Assembly (NCBI GenBank): GCA_965213855.1
Contig: CBDCAA010000007.1
Coordinates: 496,001-560,000, forward strand
Reading direction: 5' to 3'
Length of the DNA stretch: 64,000 bases
Source of the DNA: JBBROS01 sp965213855
GTDB taxonomy: Bacteria > Pseudomonadota > Alphaproteobacteria > Acetobacterales > Acetobacteraceae
Below the pieces are notes generated by a model. The model ran no database searches and was not told the origin of the DNA. It was given only the letters and a program-made list of their open reading frames with translations. A program made the position numbers and the translations under genes. Positions 8,847 through 17,352 of the stretch are shown here, piece after piece. How positions within the stretch are numbered: position 1 is the first letter of the stretch; each line of letters starts with the position of its first letter.

Positions 8847-9446
8847 CTACCGCGATCTCTCCCCTGCCCGCACCGCGGCAGGAAGCCGGTTCTGCCGCGG
8901 CGACAGAGGGCAGATGTATCGTGCCGAGTAGGCGCAGGACGGGTTATAGGCGAAGTTGAAGTCGAGTACCGTCCGGCCATCGGGCGCCGCGCCCAGATCG
9001 GCGCTTTTGATGGTGTCGAGCAGATAGCGGCCGCCGCCATATGTGTCCTGCCCGCTCGTCGCGTCCGAGAACGGAAGAAAGACGCCGCCGCAGTAGCCCT
9101 GCATCCAATACACGGTCAGTTCGCCGCCGAGCGCCTGCTGCAGGCCGATGGTTCGGGCGAAAGGCCGCAGGCACACGTCGCCGTCGCTTCCGGCCGGCAC
9201 GGCCAAGTCGTCGCCTCCGGCTGGCTCGAGGCGGACCAGGAAGCGGAGCGCCGGGTCGTAGTCGAAGAACGGCAGGACCGTGAAAGCGGCCGGGTCGTCC
9301 AGCGGGGTTTGCGGATGGGTGCGGTAGAGCCGGTCGCGCCCGGCGCGCCAGTGCCGCCAGGCGTCCGCCGGGTCGGCCGCGGCGCGCACCTGCGCATACA
9401 GGACCGTCACCTGGCGCCGCCAGTCCCACAAGGTCTCGTAATCCAT
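8847..9446 (-). CDS. DUF1684 family protein
   Basis: Conserved protein of 199 aa with no assigned reaction. Recognisable DUF1684 features are an N-terminal WRRQV segment and FFDYDP near the middle. Later come LTVYWMQGYCGGVFLPFSD, the YGGGRYLLDT block and the C-terminal DFNFAYNPSCAYS, which is the family signature. No signal peptide is apparent from the ATG at 9446. A longer open frame continues upstream into tyrC, but the family N-terminus (MDYETLWDWRRQ) begins here. It lies 20 nt downstream of tyrC and is coupled to the following membrane protein gene. Function unknown. Confidence 0.85.
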   Translation of the reverse strand: MDYETLWDWRRQVTVLYAQVRAAADPADAWRHWRAGRDRLYRTHPQTPLDDPAAFTVLPFFDYDPALRFLVRLEPAGGDDLAVPAGSDGDVCLRPFARTIGLQQALGGELTVYWMQGYCGGVFLPFSDATSGQDTYGGGRYLLDTIKSADLGAAPDGRTVLDFNFAYNPSCAYSARYICPLSPRQNRLPAAVRAGERSR

Positions 9447-9466
9447 GCGCCCCTCCGGCCGCTCGG

Positions 9467-10384
9467 CTATGCCTGGTTGAGCGCGATCAGGCCGCGCCGG
9501 ATCGCCCGGCCGCGTTCGATCTTGTCCTCGATGTAGGCACCATCGCCCCAGCGCACCGCCCGCGCCATCGCCTGCGCGTCCTCGGTGAAGCGGGCCAGCA
9601 TCTCGAGCAGAGCTTCGCGGTTGTTGAGGAAGACGTCGCGCCACATGACCGGGTCGCTCGCGGCGATGCGGGTGAAGTCGCGGAAGCCGGCAGCGGCGAA
9701 CTTGAGCACCTCCGAGCGCGACGCCTCCTGCGTCCCCGCCTCCTGCGTACCCTCGGCATCGAGGTCGTCGGCAGTGCCGCAGATGGTGAAAGCGAGGAGG
9801 TGCGGGAGGTGGCTGACGATCGCCACCACCCGGTCATGGTGCACGGGCTCCATCAGCTCGATCATGCTGCCGCAGCGGCGCCACAGCTCCGCGACCGTCT
9901 CCACTGCGGCCGGGTCGCCGCCCGGCAGTGGGGTGATCAGGGTCCAACGACCCTCGAACAGGGTCGTGAAGCCGGCGTCCGGGCCCGAGTACTCGGTGCC
10001 GGCCATGGGATGTGCGGGCACGAAATGGACCCCGGGCGGCACCAGCGGTCCAACGTCGCGGATGACGGAGACCTTCGTGCTGCCGACGTCGGTCAAGATG
10101 CATCCTGGCTGCAGATGGGGCGCGATGGCGGCCGCGATCTCGGCGTAGGCGCCCACCGGCGCGCAGAGCATCACCCCGTCGGCGCCGCGCACAGCGTCGG
10201 CCGGGTCGAGCGTGACGCGGTCGGCGATGCCGAGCTCCACGACCCGGTCGAGCGTGCGTTGCGTCCGGGCGTTCACCACGAGTTCGCCGGCGATGTCGTC
10301 CCGCTGCCGGGCGATGCGCGCGACGGAGCTGCCGATCAGGCCGACCCCGATCAGCGCCAAACGGTCGAACAGCCGCCTACCCAT
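9467..10384 (-). CDS. tyrC: Prephenate/arogenate dehydrogenase (TyrC)
   Basis: NAD(P)-dependent oxidative decarboxylation of prephenate or arogenate, the tyrosine branch of aromatic amino acid synthesis. The protein has 305 aa. The Rossmann motif is IGVGLIGSS near residues 12-20, TDVGSTK lies near 118, and the catalytic-region histidines are in HFVPAHPMAGTE. VAIVSHLPHLLAF and the later FRDFTRIA..DP..W segment are also conserved. Residues GTQEA are directly duplicated because of a 15-bp tandem repeat at 9723-9752. It overlaps hisC by 8 nt; together with the chorismate mutase-like gene upstream it forms an aromatic amino acid operon. Whether prephenate or arogenate is the substrate cannot be told. 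Confidence 0.93.
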   Translation of the reverse strand: MGRRLFDRLALIGVGLIGSSVARIARQRDDIAGELVVNARTQRTLDRVVELGIADRVTLDPADAVRGADGVMLCAPVGAYAEIAAAIAPHLQPGCILTDVGSTKVSVIRDVGPLVPPGVHFVPAHPMAGTEYSGPDAGFTTLFEGRWTLITPLPGGDPAAVETVAELWRRCGSMIELMEPVHHDRVVAIVSHLPHLLAFTICGTADDLDAEGTQEAGTQEASRSEVLKFAAAGFRDFTRIAASDPVMWRDVFLNNREALLEMLARFTEDAQAMARAVRWGDGAYIEDKIERGRAIRRGLIALNQA

Positions 10385-11453
10385 TCCCGGTCAGCACCTC
10401 CGCGACCAGACGGCACTCCTCCTCCGTCCCGATCGAGATGCGCAGGCACTGCGGCAACTCGTACGATCCCATGCGCCGGATGACGACACCGCGCGCCTTC
10501 AGCCGCGCATCCGCAGCCGCGGCGCCGGCTTCGTCACCGTAATCGGCCAGCAGGAAATTGCCCTCGCTCGGCCAGACCTTGACCCCCGCCGCCTCCAGCC
10601 GGTCCTTCAACCAGGCCCGCCACCGCGTGTTGTGCGCCCGGCCCGCCTCGACCCAGCCCGGCTCGGCCAGCGCCGCGATCGCGGCCGCCTGTCCGGCCAG
10701 GCTCACGTTGAACGGCGCCCGCACGCGGTTGAGTACGTCGACCACGGCGGGCGGTGCGTAGCACCAGCCGACGCGGGCGCCGCCCAGCCCGAAGATCTTG
10801 CTGAACGTCCGCGTCATCACCGTGTTGTCGCCGGCGTCGACCAGCTCGATGCCCGGCTCGTAGTCCGCCCGCTCCACGTATTCGCAATAGGCCGCGTCCA
10901 GCACCAGCAGCACGTCCGGCGGCAGGCCGGCGCGGAGCCGCGCGACCTCGGACGCGGGCAGCATGCTGCCTGTCGGGTTGTTGGGGTTCGCCAGGAACAC
11001 GAGCCGCGTCGCCGGCGCCACCGCCGCCAGTATCGCGTCCACGTCCGCCGTCAGGTTCCGCTCCGGCGCCTTCACGATCCGGCAGCCGGCATAGGTGCCG
11101 GCGACCTTGTAGATGCTGAAGCCGTGCCGGCTCATGACCAGCTCGGTCCCGGGGCCGCCATAGGCGAGGCAGAGCTGATAGATGATGTCGTCGGAGCCGG
11201 CACCGCAGACGATGCGCGCCGGGTCGAGCCCGAACGTCTTGCCGATCGCCTGCCGCAGCCCCAGCGCGCTGCCATCGGGGTAGCGGTGCTGCTCGGCCGC
11301 CAGCGCCTCGATCGCGGCGACCGCGCCGGGCGGGACGCCGAACGCACCCTCGTTGGACGACAGCTTCACCGTGCGGTTCTGGCCGGCCACCGTGCTCTCG
11401 CCGCCCACGTAGGGCTCGATCGCGAGCACCTCCGCGCGGGGCCGCGGGCTCAT
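10377..11453 (-). CDS. hisC: Histidinol-phosphate aminotransferase (HisC-type, probably also aromatic)
   Basis: PLP-dependent class II aminotransferase of 358 aa. Features are the N-terminal LSSNEGAFGVPP, the RLVFLANPNNPTG block, DAAYCEYV, and the PLP-binding lysine in RTFSKIFGLGGARVGW, followed by RAPFNVS. HisC-type enzymes accept histidinol phosphate and often aromatic keto acids. Its position between a chorismate mutase-like gene (4-nt ATGA overlap) and tyrC (8-nt overlap) argues for a role in tyrosine and phenylalanine transamination here. Ordinary his genes are not in the window. Confidence 0.94.
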   Translation of the reverse strand: MSPRPRAEVLAIEPYVGGESTVAGQNRTVKLSSNEGAFGVPPGAVAAIEALAAEQHRYPDGSALGLRQAIGKTFGLDPARIVCGAGSDDIIYQLCLAYGGPGTELVMSRHGFSIYKVAGTYAGCRIVKAPERNLTADVDAILAAVAPATRLVFLANPNNPTGSMLPASEVARLRAGLPPDVLLVLDAAYCEYVERADYEPGIELVDAGDNTVMTRTFSKIFGLGGARVGWCYAPPAVVDVLNRVRAPFNVSLAGQAAAIAALAEPGWVEAGRAHNTRWRAWLKDRLEAAGVKVWPSEGNFLLADYGDEAGAAAADARLKARGVVIRRMGSYELPQCLRISIGTEEECRLVAEVLTGNG

Positions 11454-12385
11454 GCTTCTCCCCCCTGGCCAGACGGCCCGCCGGGGATCGGGACTGCATA
11501 GGCGCCAAGCACCACCGGCGGGCGCAGCACGCTGCGCAACTGCCGCAACCGCACGTCTGCGTCCGTGACGAAGCCCTCCACGTCGACCAGCGCATGCGCG
11601 ACATCGCTGCCGACGTCACGCCGCACGATCACCGGCCCGGTCACGAACCCGGCTGCCGAAAGATCGGTGCCCAGCCGAGCCCGGCTCGTCTCCAGCGCGA
11701 GTTCGAGCCCGATCAGCGAGCGATCCATCCCGCTTTCGTCGGGCGGCGCCGCGCTCACGACCAGGGCCTGGACCCGCGGTGCCCCTTCGGGCCGCGCCGT
11801 CCAGAACGGCAGGCGCGCGACCACGTGGATGCGCGGGTCGTCGTGGTGCAGCAGCGCCATCCACCAGGCGTCGCGGCGGCCTTCGTCCTCACGCGGGAGG
11901 GGCAGGACGGCGGCGACGGCCAGGCCTCCGCTCACCTCGCGGATGGACTGCGCGGGACTGGCATAGGAGCGCAGCGGCGTCAGCGCGCCGAAATGCTCGC
12001 GCGCAGCAGCGACATAGGGGCCATCGGCGACCGCGTCGCTGACCGCGATCCGCACGGGGCGTTGCAGTGAGGTCATGGCGCCGATCAGCTCGCGCCAGAG
12101 GCGGACGACGCCCCCGGGGGGGAACGCGCCGTGGTGACGTCCGAGCAACCGCCGGATGATCGACGCCTCGCGGCCCGCGCGAAGCGGCACGGCCCCCTTG
12201 ACGCCCAGCGCGCCGACGCGCTGCACCACCACGGCCCGCTCGATCAGGAGGTCGTGCAGAGTATCGTCCAGCCGGTCGAGCTCCGCCCGGAGGGCAGCCA
12301 GCTCGCCGTGCGGCGTGGCCGCAGGACTGCCGGGTGCTGCCGAGGGCATGGCCAGCGCCGGCGATTGGGGCAGGACGGACGGCAT
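11450..12385 (-). CDS. Chorismate mutase with a prephenate-dehydratase-like C-terminal region
   Basis: About 311 aa. Residues about 30-100 form an AroQ-type chorismate mutase helix bundle (ELAALRAELDRLDDTLHDLL, then RVGALK-like and REASIIRRLL segments), which converts chorismate to prephenate. The rest (from about 115) reads like a P-protein dehydratase/regulatory domain in layout, with IAVSD at its start and a repeated receptor-like fold. However, I do not see the catalytic TRF motif of prephenate dehydratase, so dehydratase activity is doubtful. It is the first gene of the hisC-tyrC operon. The start could be ATG 12385 or GTG 12406; neither has a clear ribosome-binding site. It is divergent from metX with about 145 bp between. 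Confidence 0.8.
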   Translation of the reverse strand: MPSVLPQSPALAMPSAAPGSPAATPHGELAALRAELDRLDDTLHDLLIERAVVVQRVGALGVKGAVPLRAGREASIIRRLLGRHHGAFPPGGVVRLWRELIGAMTSLQRPVRIAVSDAVADGPYVAAAREHFGALTPLRSYASPAQSIREVSGGLAVAAVLPLPREDEGRRDAWWMALLHHDDPRIHVVARLPFWTARPEGAPRVQALVVSAAPPDESGMDRSLIGLELALETSRARLGTDLSAAGFVTGPVIVRRDVGSDVAHALVDVEGFVTDADVRLRQLRSVLRPPVVLGAYAVPIPGGPSGQGGEA

Positions 12386-12530
12386 CGGCGGACGATCGCT
12401 CCACACGGCGGATTCCGGTCAATAACCGATCCCCCCCGGACTGCCTACCACTTCGGTTGCGCATCATAGCTGCCCCGCGGCGTGCCCGACCCGTGCACTT
12501 CGGCCTGCGTTGCACTATGTCTCGGCATCG

Positions 12531-13685
12531 ATGGATACCTCGGCCCCCCTTACCCGCGTTCACCAGGCGATCACCTTCGACGAGCCGTTCGCGCTCGAGA
12601 ACGGCGCCGTCTTGCCCGGCATCACCGTCGCCTACACGACGGCCGGCACGCTCAATGCGGCGCGCGAGAATGCGATCCTGGTCTGTCATGCACTGACCGG
12701 CGACCAGTATGTGGCCGAGCCGCATCCGTTCAGCGGCAAGCCCGGCTGGTGGAACCAGGTGGTCGGGCCTGGGCGCCCGATCGACACCGACCGGTTCTTC
12801 GTGATCTGCGCCAACGTCCTGGGCGGCTGCATGGGCAGCACCGGGCCCCGCGATGCCGGTCCGTCCGGGACGCAGTGGGGCATCGAGTTCCCGGCCGTCA
12901 CGATCCGAGATATGGTGCGGGCGCAGAAGCGTCTGATCGACCGGCTCGGCATCACCCGGCTATTCGCGGCCGTGGGCGGCTCGATGGGCGGAATGCAGGT
13001 GCTGGAGTGGGCGGCGGCGTTTCCGCAGGCCGTGTTCGCAGCCGTGCCGATCGCCACGGCCTCGTTCCATTCGGCGCAGAATATCGCCTTCCATGAAGTC
13101 GGGCGGCAGGCGATCTTTGCCGATCCGGACTTCAATGCGGGGTACTACTGGCGCGATGGCCGCGTCCCGGCCCGCGGCCTGGCGGTGGCGCGGATGGCGG
13201 CGCACATCACGTATCTGAGCGAGCAGGCGCTGACGCGGAAGTTCGGCCGGCGTATCCGGCAGGCAGGCGAGCGGCCGGGCAACGCGCTGGACGTCACGCT
13301 GTTCGGCGACATGTTCGAAGTCGAGTCCTATTTGCGTCACCAGGGCAGCACGTTCGTGACCCGGTTCGACGCGAATTCCTACCTGACGATCACCAGGGCG
13401 ATGGACCTGTTCGATCTGGCGGCCGATCACGGCGGCGACCTGTCGAGCGCCTTCCTCGGGTCGCCGACCCGGTTTTGCGTGATCAGCTTCGACAGCGACT
13501 GGCTGTTCCCGACGGCCCAGTCGCGGACGATCGCCCGGGCGTTGAACCGCGCCGGGGCCAATGCCAGCTTCGTCGAGATCGCGTCCGACAAGGGGCACGA
13601 CGCGTTCCTGCTCGATGAGCCCGACATGCACCGCACGCTGAGCGGCTTCCTGAACGGGTGCGCCGAACATGCCGGGCTGGTCTGA
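12531..13685 (+). CDS. metX: Homoserine O-acetyltransferase (MetX)
   Basis: Acetyl- (or succinyl-) CoA-dependent acylation of homoserine, the first committed step of methionine synthesis. The protein is a 384-aa alpha/beta hydrolase. The nucleophile is Ser151 in GGSMGG, and the catalytic Asp and His are in FDSDWLFP and KGHDAFLLD near the C-terminus. The conserved NVLGGCMGSTGP block lies near residue 96. The ATG at 12531 gives the family start; an in-frame TTG at 12510 is an alternative. Followed after 18 nt by metW, the usual alphaproteobacterial pair. I see no SAM-II or other SAM riboswitch consensus upstream. Acetyl versus succinyl specificity is not resolved. Confidence 0.95.
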   Translation: MDTSAPLTRVHQAITFDEPFALENGAVLPGITVAYTTAGTLNAARENAILVCHALTGDQYVAEPHPFSGKPGWWNQVVGPGRPIDTDRFFVICANVLGGCMGSTGPRDAGPSGTQWGIEFPAVTIRDMVRAQKRLIDRLGITRLFAAVGGSMGGMQVLEWAAAFPQAVFAAVPIATASFHSAQNIAFHEVGRQAIFADPDFNAGYYWRDGRVPARGLAVARMAAHITYLSEQALTRKFGRRIRQAGERPGNALDVTLFGDMFEVESYLRHQGSTFVTRFDANSYLTITRAMDLFDLAADHGGDLSSAFLGSPTRFCVISFDSDWLFPTAQSRTIARALNRAGANASFVEIASDKGHDAFLLDEPDMHRTLSGFLNGCAEHAGLV

Positions 13686-13703
13686 ACGGCCGCGGTCGGA
13701 CCG

Positions 13704-14333
13704 ATGAGATTGCAGCCCCGTCCCGTAAGGAACATCCGCAGCGACCATGCGCTAATCGCGCAGATGATCCGCCCGCGCAGCCGGGTGCTCGACATCGGCA
13801 GCGGGGACGGAACGCTGATCGAGCATCTGTTCCGCACCCAGGGCTGCGACGCGCGCGGGATCGAGATCGACATGGCCGAGGTGACGCGTGCGGTCGCGCA
13901 TGGGCTTCCGGTGATGCACGGCGATGCCGACACCGACCTGGCGCATTATCCGGACGGGTTGTTCGACTACGTCGTGCTGTCGCGGACGCTGCAGGCGGTC
14001 GAGCAGCCGCGCGAGGTGTTGCGGCAGATGCTGCGGATCGGCACGCGGGCGCTGCTGAGCTTTCCGAACTTCGGACATTGGCGGGTGCGCTGGCAATTGC
14101 TGTGGTCGGGCCGGATGCCGATGACGCCGACCTGGTCGACGCCCTGGTTCCAGACGCCCAACATCCACCCATGCACGATCCAGGACTTCTTCGACCTGTG
14201 CGCGCAGGAGGGGTATGAGGTCGAGCAGTGGCTGGCGACCGACGATGCTGGCCGCCGTGCGCCCTGGCGCCGCTTCCGCGGACTGGCAAATTTGTTCGGC
14301 GAGCAGGCGTTGTTCCTGCTGAAGAAGGTCTGA
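13704..14333 (+). CDS. metW: Methionine biosynthesis protein MetW
   Basis: MetW-family protein of 209 aa with a SAM-methyltransferase-like fold, needed with MetX for homoserine acylation in many proteobacteria. Visible motifs are RVLDIGSGDGTLIEHL near residues 27-42 (motif I), GIEID near 53 and LSRTLQAVEQP. The highly typical SFPNFGHWRVR and TPWFQTPNIHPCT blocks and the C-terminal EQALFLLKK are also present. It follows metX by 18 nt in the same direction. Which chemical step MetW itself performs is not clear from sequence; it may assist MetX. Confidence 0.95.
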   Translation: MRLQPRPVRNIRSDHALIAQMIRPRSRVLDIGSGDGTLIEHLFRTQGCDARGIEIDMAEVTRAVAHGLPVMHGDADTDLAHYPDGLFDYVVLSRTLQAVEQPREVLRQMLRIGTRALLSFPNFGHWRVRWQLLWSGRMPMTPTWSTPWFQTPNIHPCTIQDFFDLCAQEGYEVEQWLATDDAGRRAPWRRFRGLANLFGEQALFLLKKV

Positions 14334-14431
14334 CCGTCTGCCGATGCGACGTCCGCGCTGACGGTGTCTCGCCCACGCAGGTGCAACATCACATCCGCGT
14401 GGCCGCCGGCAAATTGCAGCCGAACGCTCTG

Positions 14432-14485
14432 GAACGATCGTTCGCTCTTGGCGTAAGCAAGTCCGGGCAGACCTATACCGGTCTG
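14432..14485. promoter_or_regulatory. Two palindromes upstream of the efflux operon, possible operators
   Basis: GAACGATCGTTC (14432-14443) is a perfect 12-bp palindrome. CAGACC-TATACC-GGTCTG (14468-14485) has 6-bp perfect arms around a TATACC core. They sit 61 and 19 bp before the ATG of the HlyD-type gene. TetR- and MarR-type repressors that control EmrAB-like pumps bind sites of this kind, but no regulator gene is adjacent, so the role is inferred. Confidence 0.4.
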
Positions 14486-14503
14486 CATTGCGGGACGTGA
14501 TGA

Positions 14504-15808
14504 ATGGACGGAGATCTCCAGCCGCGCTTCCGACGCGTGACCGGATCGGCGCGCGCGGCGGAATGGGGGTATTCGACCGCGATCCCGGCCGATTTCGGCC
14601 ACCCGCAGACCGTCGTGCCCCGCACCGCCCCGGCCGACGCACCCGTCGAGGCGCGGCACAAGGATGCGCCGACCAAGGACCGGCAGGACAAGCCGGACGA
14701 CAAGAAGACCGATGATCCGGGCAAGGCGCCCAAGAAGGACGGCGAGGACAAGCAGGGCGACAAGGCGGACGCAAAGCCGCCGATGCCGCGCTGGAAGAAG
14801 GCCCTGTATTGGATCGTCGGCCTGGTCGTCGTGGCGCTCCTGGTCATCGCCGGAACGCTGTACTACCTGCACGCACGACACTACGAGACAACGGATGACG
14901 CGTTCGTCGACGGCTACATGTCGCAGGTCTCCGCCCAGGTCGCGGCCAAGGTCACGCATCTGGCGATCCAGGACAACCAGCGCGTGACCGCGGGCGCTAC
15001 CCTGTTGCAGCTCGATCCGCGCGACTACCAAGTGAAGCTCGACCAGGCGGAAGCGCAGCGCAACCAGGCCAACGCGCAACTGCTGCAGGCGCAGGCGGGC
15101 CTGTTGCAGCAACAGGCGAACGTGGACCAGGCCGAGGCCAACGTGCGGGTCGCGCTCGCCGATCTCGGCCAGCAGCAGACCGACCTCAACCGCTATCGCG
15201 CGATCGATCCGAAGGCGATCAGCCGGCAGCAGCTCGACACCAGCTCCGCCCAGACCAAGTCCGCCAGCGCCCGGGTCGACGCCAATCGGCAGGCGGTCGA
15301 GGCCGCCCGGGCGCAGCTCGAGAGCCAGAAGGCGCAGATCGAGGCGGCGGCAGCGAACCTCAAGGCCTCCGACGTCGCGGTGGCCAACGCCAAGCTGCAG
15401 CTGAGCTACACGACGGTCACGGCGCCCGACAATGGCCGCATCACGCGCCGGACGGTGGACGTCGGCAACTACGTCAACCCCGGCCAGTCGCTTCTTGCCG
15501 TCGTGCCCGAACAGTTCTGGATCACGGCGAACTACAAGGAGACGCAGCTCGCGGACATGAAGCCGGGGCAGCCCGTGACCATCAGCGTGGACGCCTGCCC
15601 GGGCCACGACTTCCCGGGCCATGTGGATAGCTTCCAGTCAGGCACCGGCGCCGTGTTCAGCTCGCTGCCGGCCGAGAACGCCACGGGGAATTACGTGAAG
15701 GTCGTGCAACGCGTGCCGGTGAAGGTCACGTTCGACAGGCAGCCGCCCGAAGACGAGTGCCGGCTGTATCCCGGCCTTTCTGTCAGCCCTCGCGTCACCG
15801 TTCGCTAA
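14504..15808 (+). CDS. HlyD/EmrA-family membrane fusion protein
   Basis: Periplasmic adaptor of a tripartite drug efflux pump, 434 aa. A long cytoplasmic N-terminus (1-96, rich in Lys, Asp and Pro) precedes one membrane helix at about 99-121. The EmrA signature ETTDDAFVDGYM follows. The lipoyl half-motif has LLQLDPRDY near 170, and a long Gln/Ala-rich coiled-coil hairpin spans about 175-300. The second lipoyl/beta-barrel part begins at YTTVTAPDNGRI. It is the first gene of a three-gene operon with an EmrB-like transporter 8 nt downstream and a NodT-type outer membrane factor. The charged N-terminal extension is longer than in E. coli EmrA (390 aa). Confidence 0.92.
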   Translation: MDGDLQPRFRRVTGSARAAEWGYSTAIPADFGHPQTVVPRTAPADAPVEARHKDAPTKDRQDKPDDKKTDDPGKAPKKDGEDKQGDKADAKPPMPRWKKALYWIVGLVVVALLVIAGTLYYLHARHYETTDDAFVDGYMSQVSAQVAAKVTHLAIQDNQRVTAGATLLQLDPRDYQVKLDQAEAQRNQANAQLLQAQAGLLQQQANVDQAEANVRVALADLGQQQTDLNRYRAIDPKAISRQQLDTSSAQTKSASARVDANRQAVEAARAQLESQKAQIEAAAANLKASDVAVANAKLQLSYTTVTAPDNGRITRRTVDVGNYVNPGQSLLAVVPEQFWITANYKETQLADMKPGQPVTISVDACPGHDFPGHVDSFQSGTGAVFSSLPAENATGNYVKVVQRVPVKVTFDRQPPEDECRLYPGLSVSPRVTVR

Positions 15809-15816
15809 GCACTCCC

Positions 15817-17352
15817 GTGGCCGAACCCAATCCCGACCTGCCGCGGTCCGCCGCCGGGCCGAACTCGCCTTGGCTGATCGCCGTGATCGTCTCGATCGCG
15901 ACGTTCATGGAGGTGCTGGACACGACGATCGCCAACGTCTCGCTGCGGTATATCGCTGGGTCGCTCGCGGCCGGGCAGGACGAGAGCACGTATATCATCA
16001 CCAGCTATCTGGTGAGCAACGCGATCATCCTGCCGATCAGCGGGTGGCTCAGCAACGTGATCGGGCGGAAGCGGTTCTACATGGGCTGCGTGGCGCTGTT
16101 CACCGTCAGCTCGGTCCTGTGCGCGTTCTCGACCTCGCTTTACGAGATGCTGTTCTTCCGGGTGCTGCAGGGCATCGGCGGCGGCGGGCTTGCGCCGACC
16201 GAGCAGTCGATCTTTGCGGACAGCTTCACGCCAAAGCAGCGGGCGCTGGCATTCTCGCTGTATGGGTTCACGGTCGTCACCGCGCCGGCGATCGGGCCGG
16301 TGCTGGGCGGCTGGCTGACGGATAGCTTCTCCTGGCATTGGGTGTTCCTGATCAACCTGCCGGTGGGTCTGCTGTCGCTGACGCTGACGTGGCTGTTCGT
16401 CTACGACTCGCCAGTCGTGCAGCAGGAGCGACGGGACCGCATCGCCCGGGGCATCAAGGTCGACTACGTGGGTTTCCTCCTGGTCGTGGTCGGGTTCGGC
16501 GCGCTCCAGGTCGTGCTCGACCGGTTCGAGCGCAATGACGGGTTCGACTCCGGATTCATCACCGGCTTCACGATCGCCAGCGTCGCTGCGCTGGCCGGGC
16601 TTGTGGTGTGGGAGCTGATCCATCCCCAGCCCGTCGTGAACCTTCGCCTGCTGAAGAACCCGGCCTTCGCGATCAGCAACATCGTCATGTTCGCGTTCGG
16701 CTTCATCATCGTCAGCACGACGCAGCTATTGCCGCAGCTGACGCAGGAGCTGCTCGGCTACAACGCGCAGACGGCGGGGCTGACGCTTGGCGTCGGCGGC
16801 ATCATCACCGTGTTCATCATGCCGATCTCGGGGCTCATCACCGGACGGTTGATCCAACCGAAATGGCTCGTGCTGTCGGCGATGTTCGGCATCAGCGGGG
16901 CGCTGCACTACGCATCGAGCCTCGACCTCACAGCGTCGTTCTGGGCCATCTCGGCGTCCCGTATCCTGCAGGTGATCTGGCTGCCGCTGGTGTTCATCCC
17001 GCTTTCGGCGGTGCAGTTCACCGGGGTGCCGCCGAGCCAGAACAACGACGCGTCGGCGATCATCAACCTGATGCGCAACCTGGGCGGCAGCTTCGGCGTG
17101 TCGATCGTGACGACCGAGCTGGCGTGGCGGTCGCAGTTCCACCACGCCCGGCTGGCCGAGCACGTGACGCCATACAACGGCTATGGATTCGGCTCCAACC
17201 TGTCGGCGATCAGCAGCGCCGTGACCCGGCAGGCCAGCATCCTCAGCTACCTCGACGTGTTCACCATCCTGTCGTTCATCACGCTCGCCTGCGTGCCGTT
17301 CGTCCTGTTCCTGCCCAACATCAAGAAAGGCGCCCCTGCCGGTGGCCATTGA
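15817..17352 (+). CDS. DHA2-family MFS drug transporter (EmrB-like)
   Basis: Inner-membrane proton antiporter of the 14-helix DHA2 group, 511 aa from GTG 15817. Motifs are ATFMEVLDTTIANVSL in helix 1, GWLSNVIGRKRFYM (motif A) after helix 2, and RVLQGIGGGGLAPTEQSI. Motif C appears as APAIGPVLGGWLTD, followed by SWHWVFLINLPVG. The start is set by the family N-terminus just before helix 1; a longer in-frame version would overlap the adaptor gene. Its stop overlaps the outer membrane factor gene by 11 nt. It partners the preceding HlyD-like adaptor. Substrates unknown, probably hydrophobic toxicants. Confidence 0.93.
   Translation: MAEPNPDLPRSAAGPNSPWLIAVIVSIATFMEVLDTTIANVSLRYIAGSLAAGQDESTYIITSYLVSNAIILPISGWLSNVIGRKRFYMGCVALFTVSSVLCAFSTSLYEMLFFRVLQGIGGGGLAPTEQSIFADSFTPKQRALAFSLYGFTVVTAPAIGPVLGGWLTDSFSWHWVFLINLPVGLLSLTLTWLFVYDSPVVQQERRDRIARGIKVDYVGFLLVVVGFGALQVVLDRFERNDGFDSGFITGFTIASVAALAGLVVWELIHPQPVVNLRLLKNPAFAISNIVMFAFGFIIVSTTQLLPQLTQELLGYNAQTAGLTLGVGGIITVFIMPISGLITGRLIQPKWLVLSAMFGISGALHYASSLDLTASFWAISASRILQVIWLPLVFIPLSAVQFTGVPPSQNNDASAIINLMRNLGGSFGVSIVTTELAWRSQFHHARLAEHVTPYNGYGFGSNLSAISSAVTRQASILSYLDVFTILSFITLACVPFVLFLPNIKKGAPAGGH

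Noticed and set aside
12386..12530. SAM-II or SAM/SAH riboswitch in front of metX
   Set aside because: The region lacks the conserved pseudoknot segments of those riboswitches; only generic GC-rich sequence was seen.
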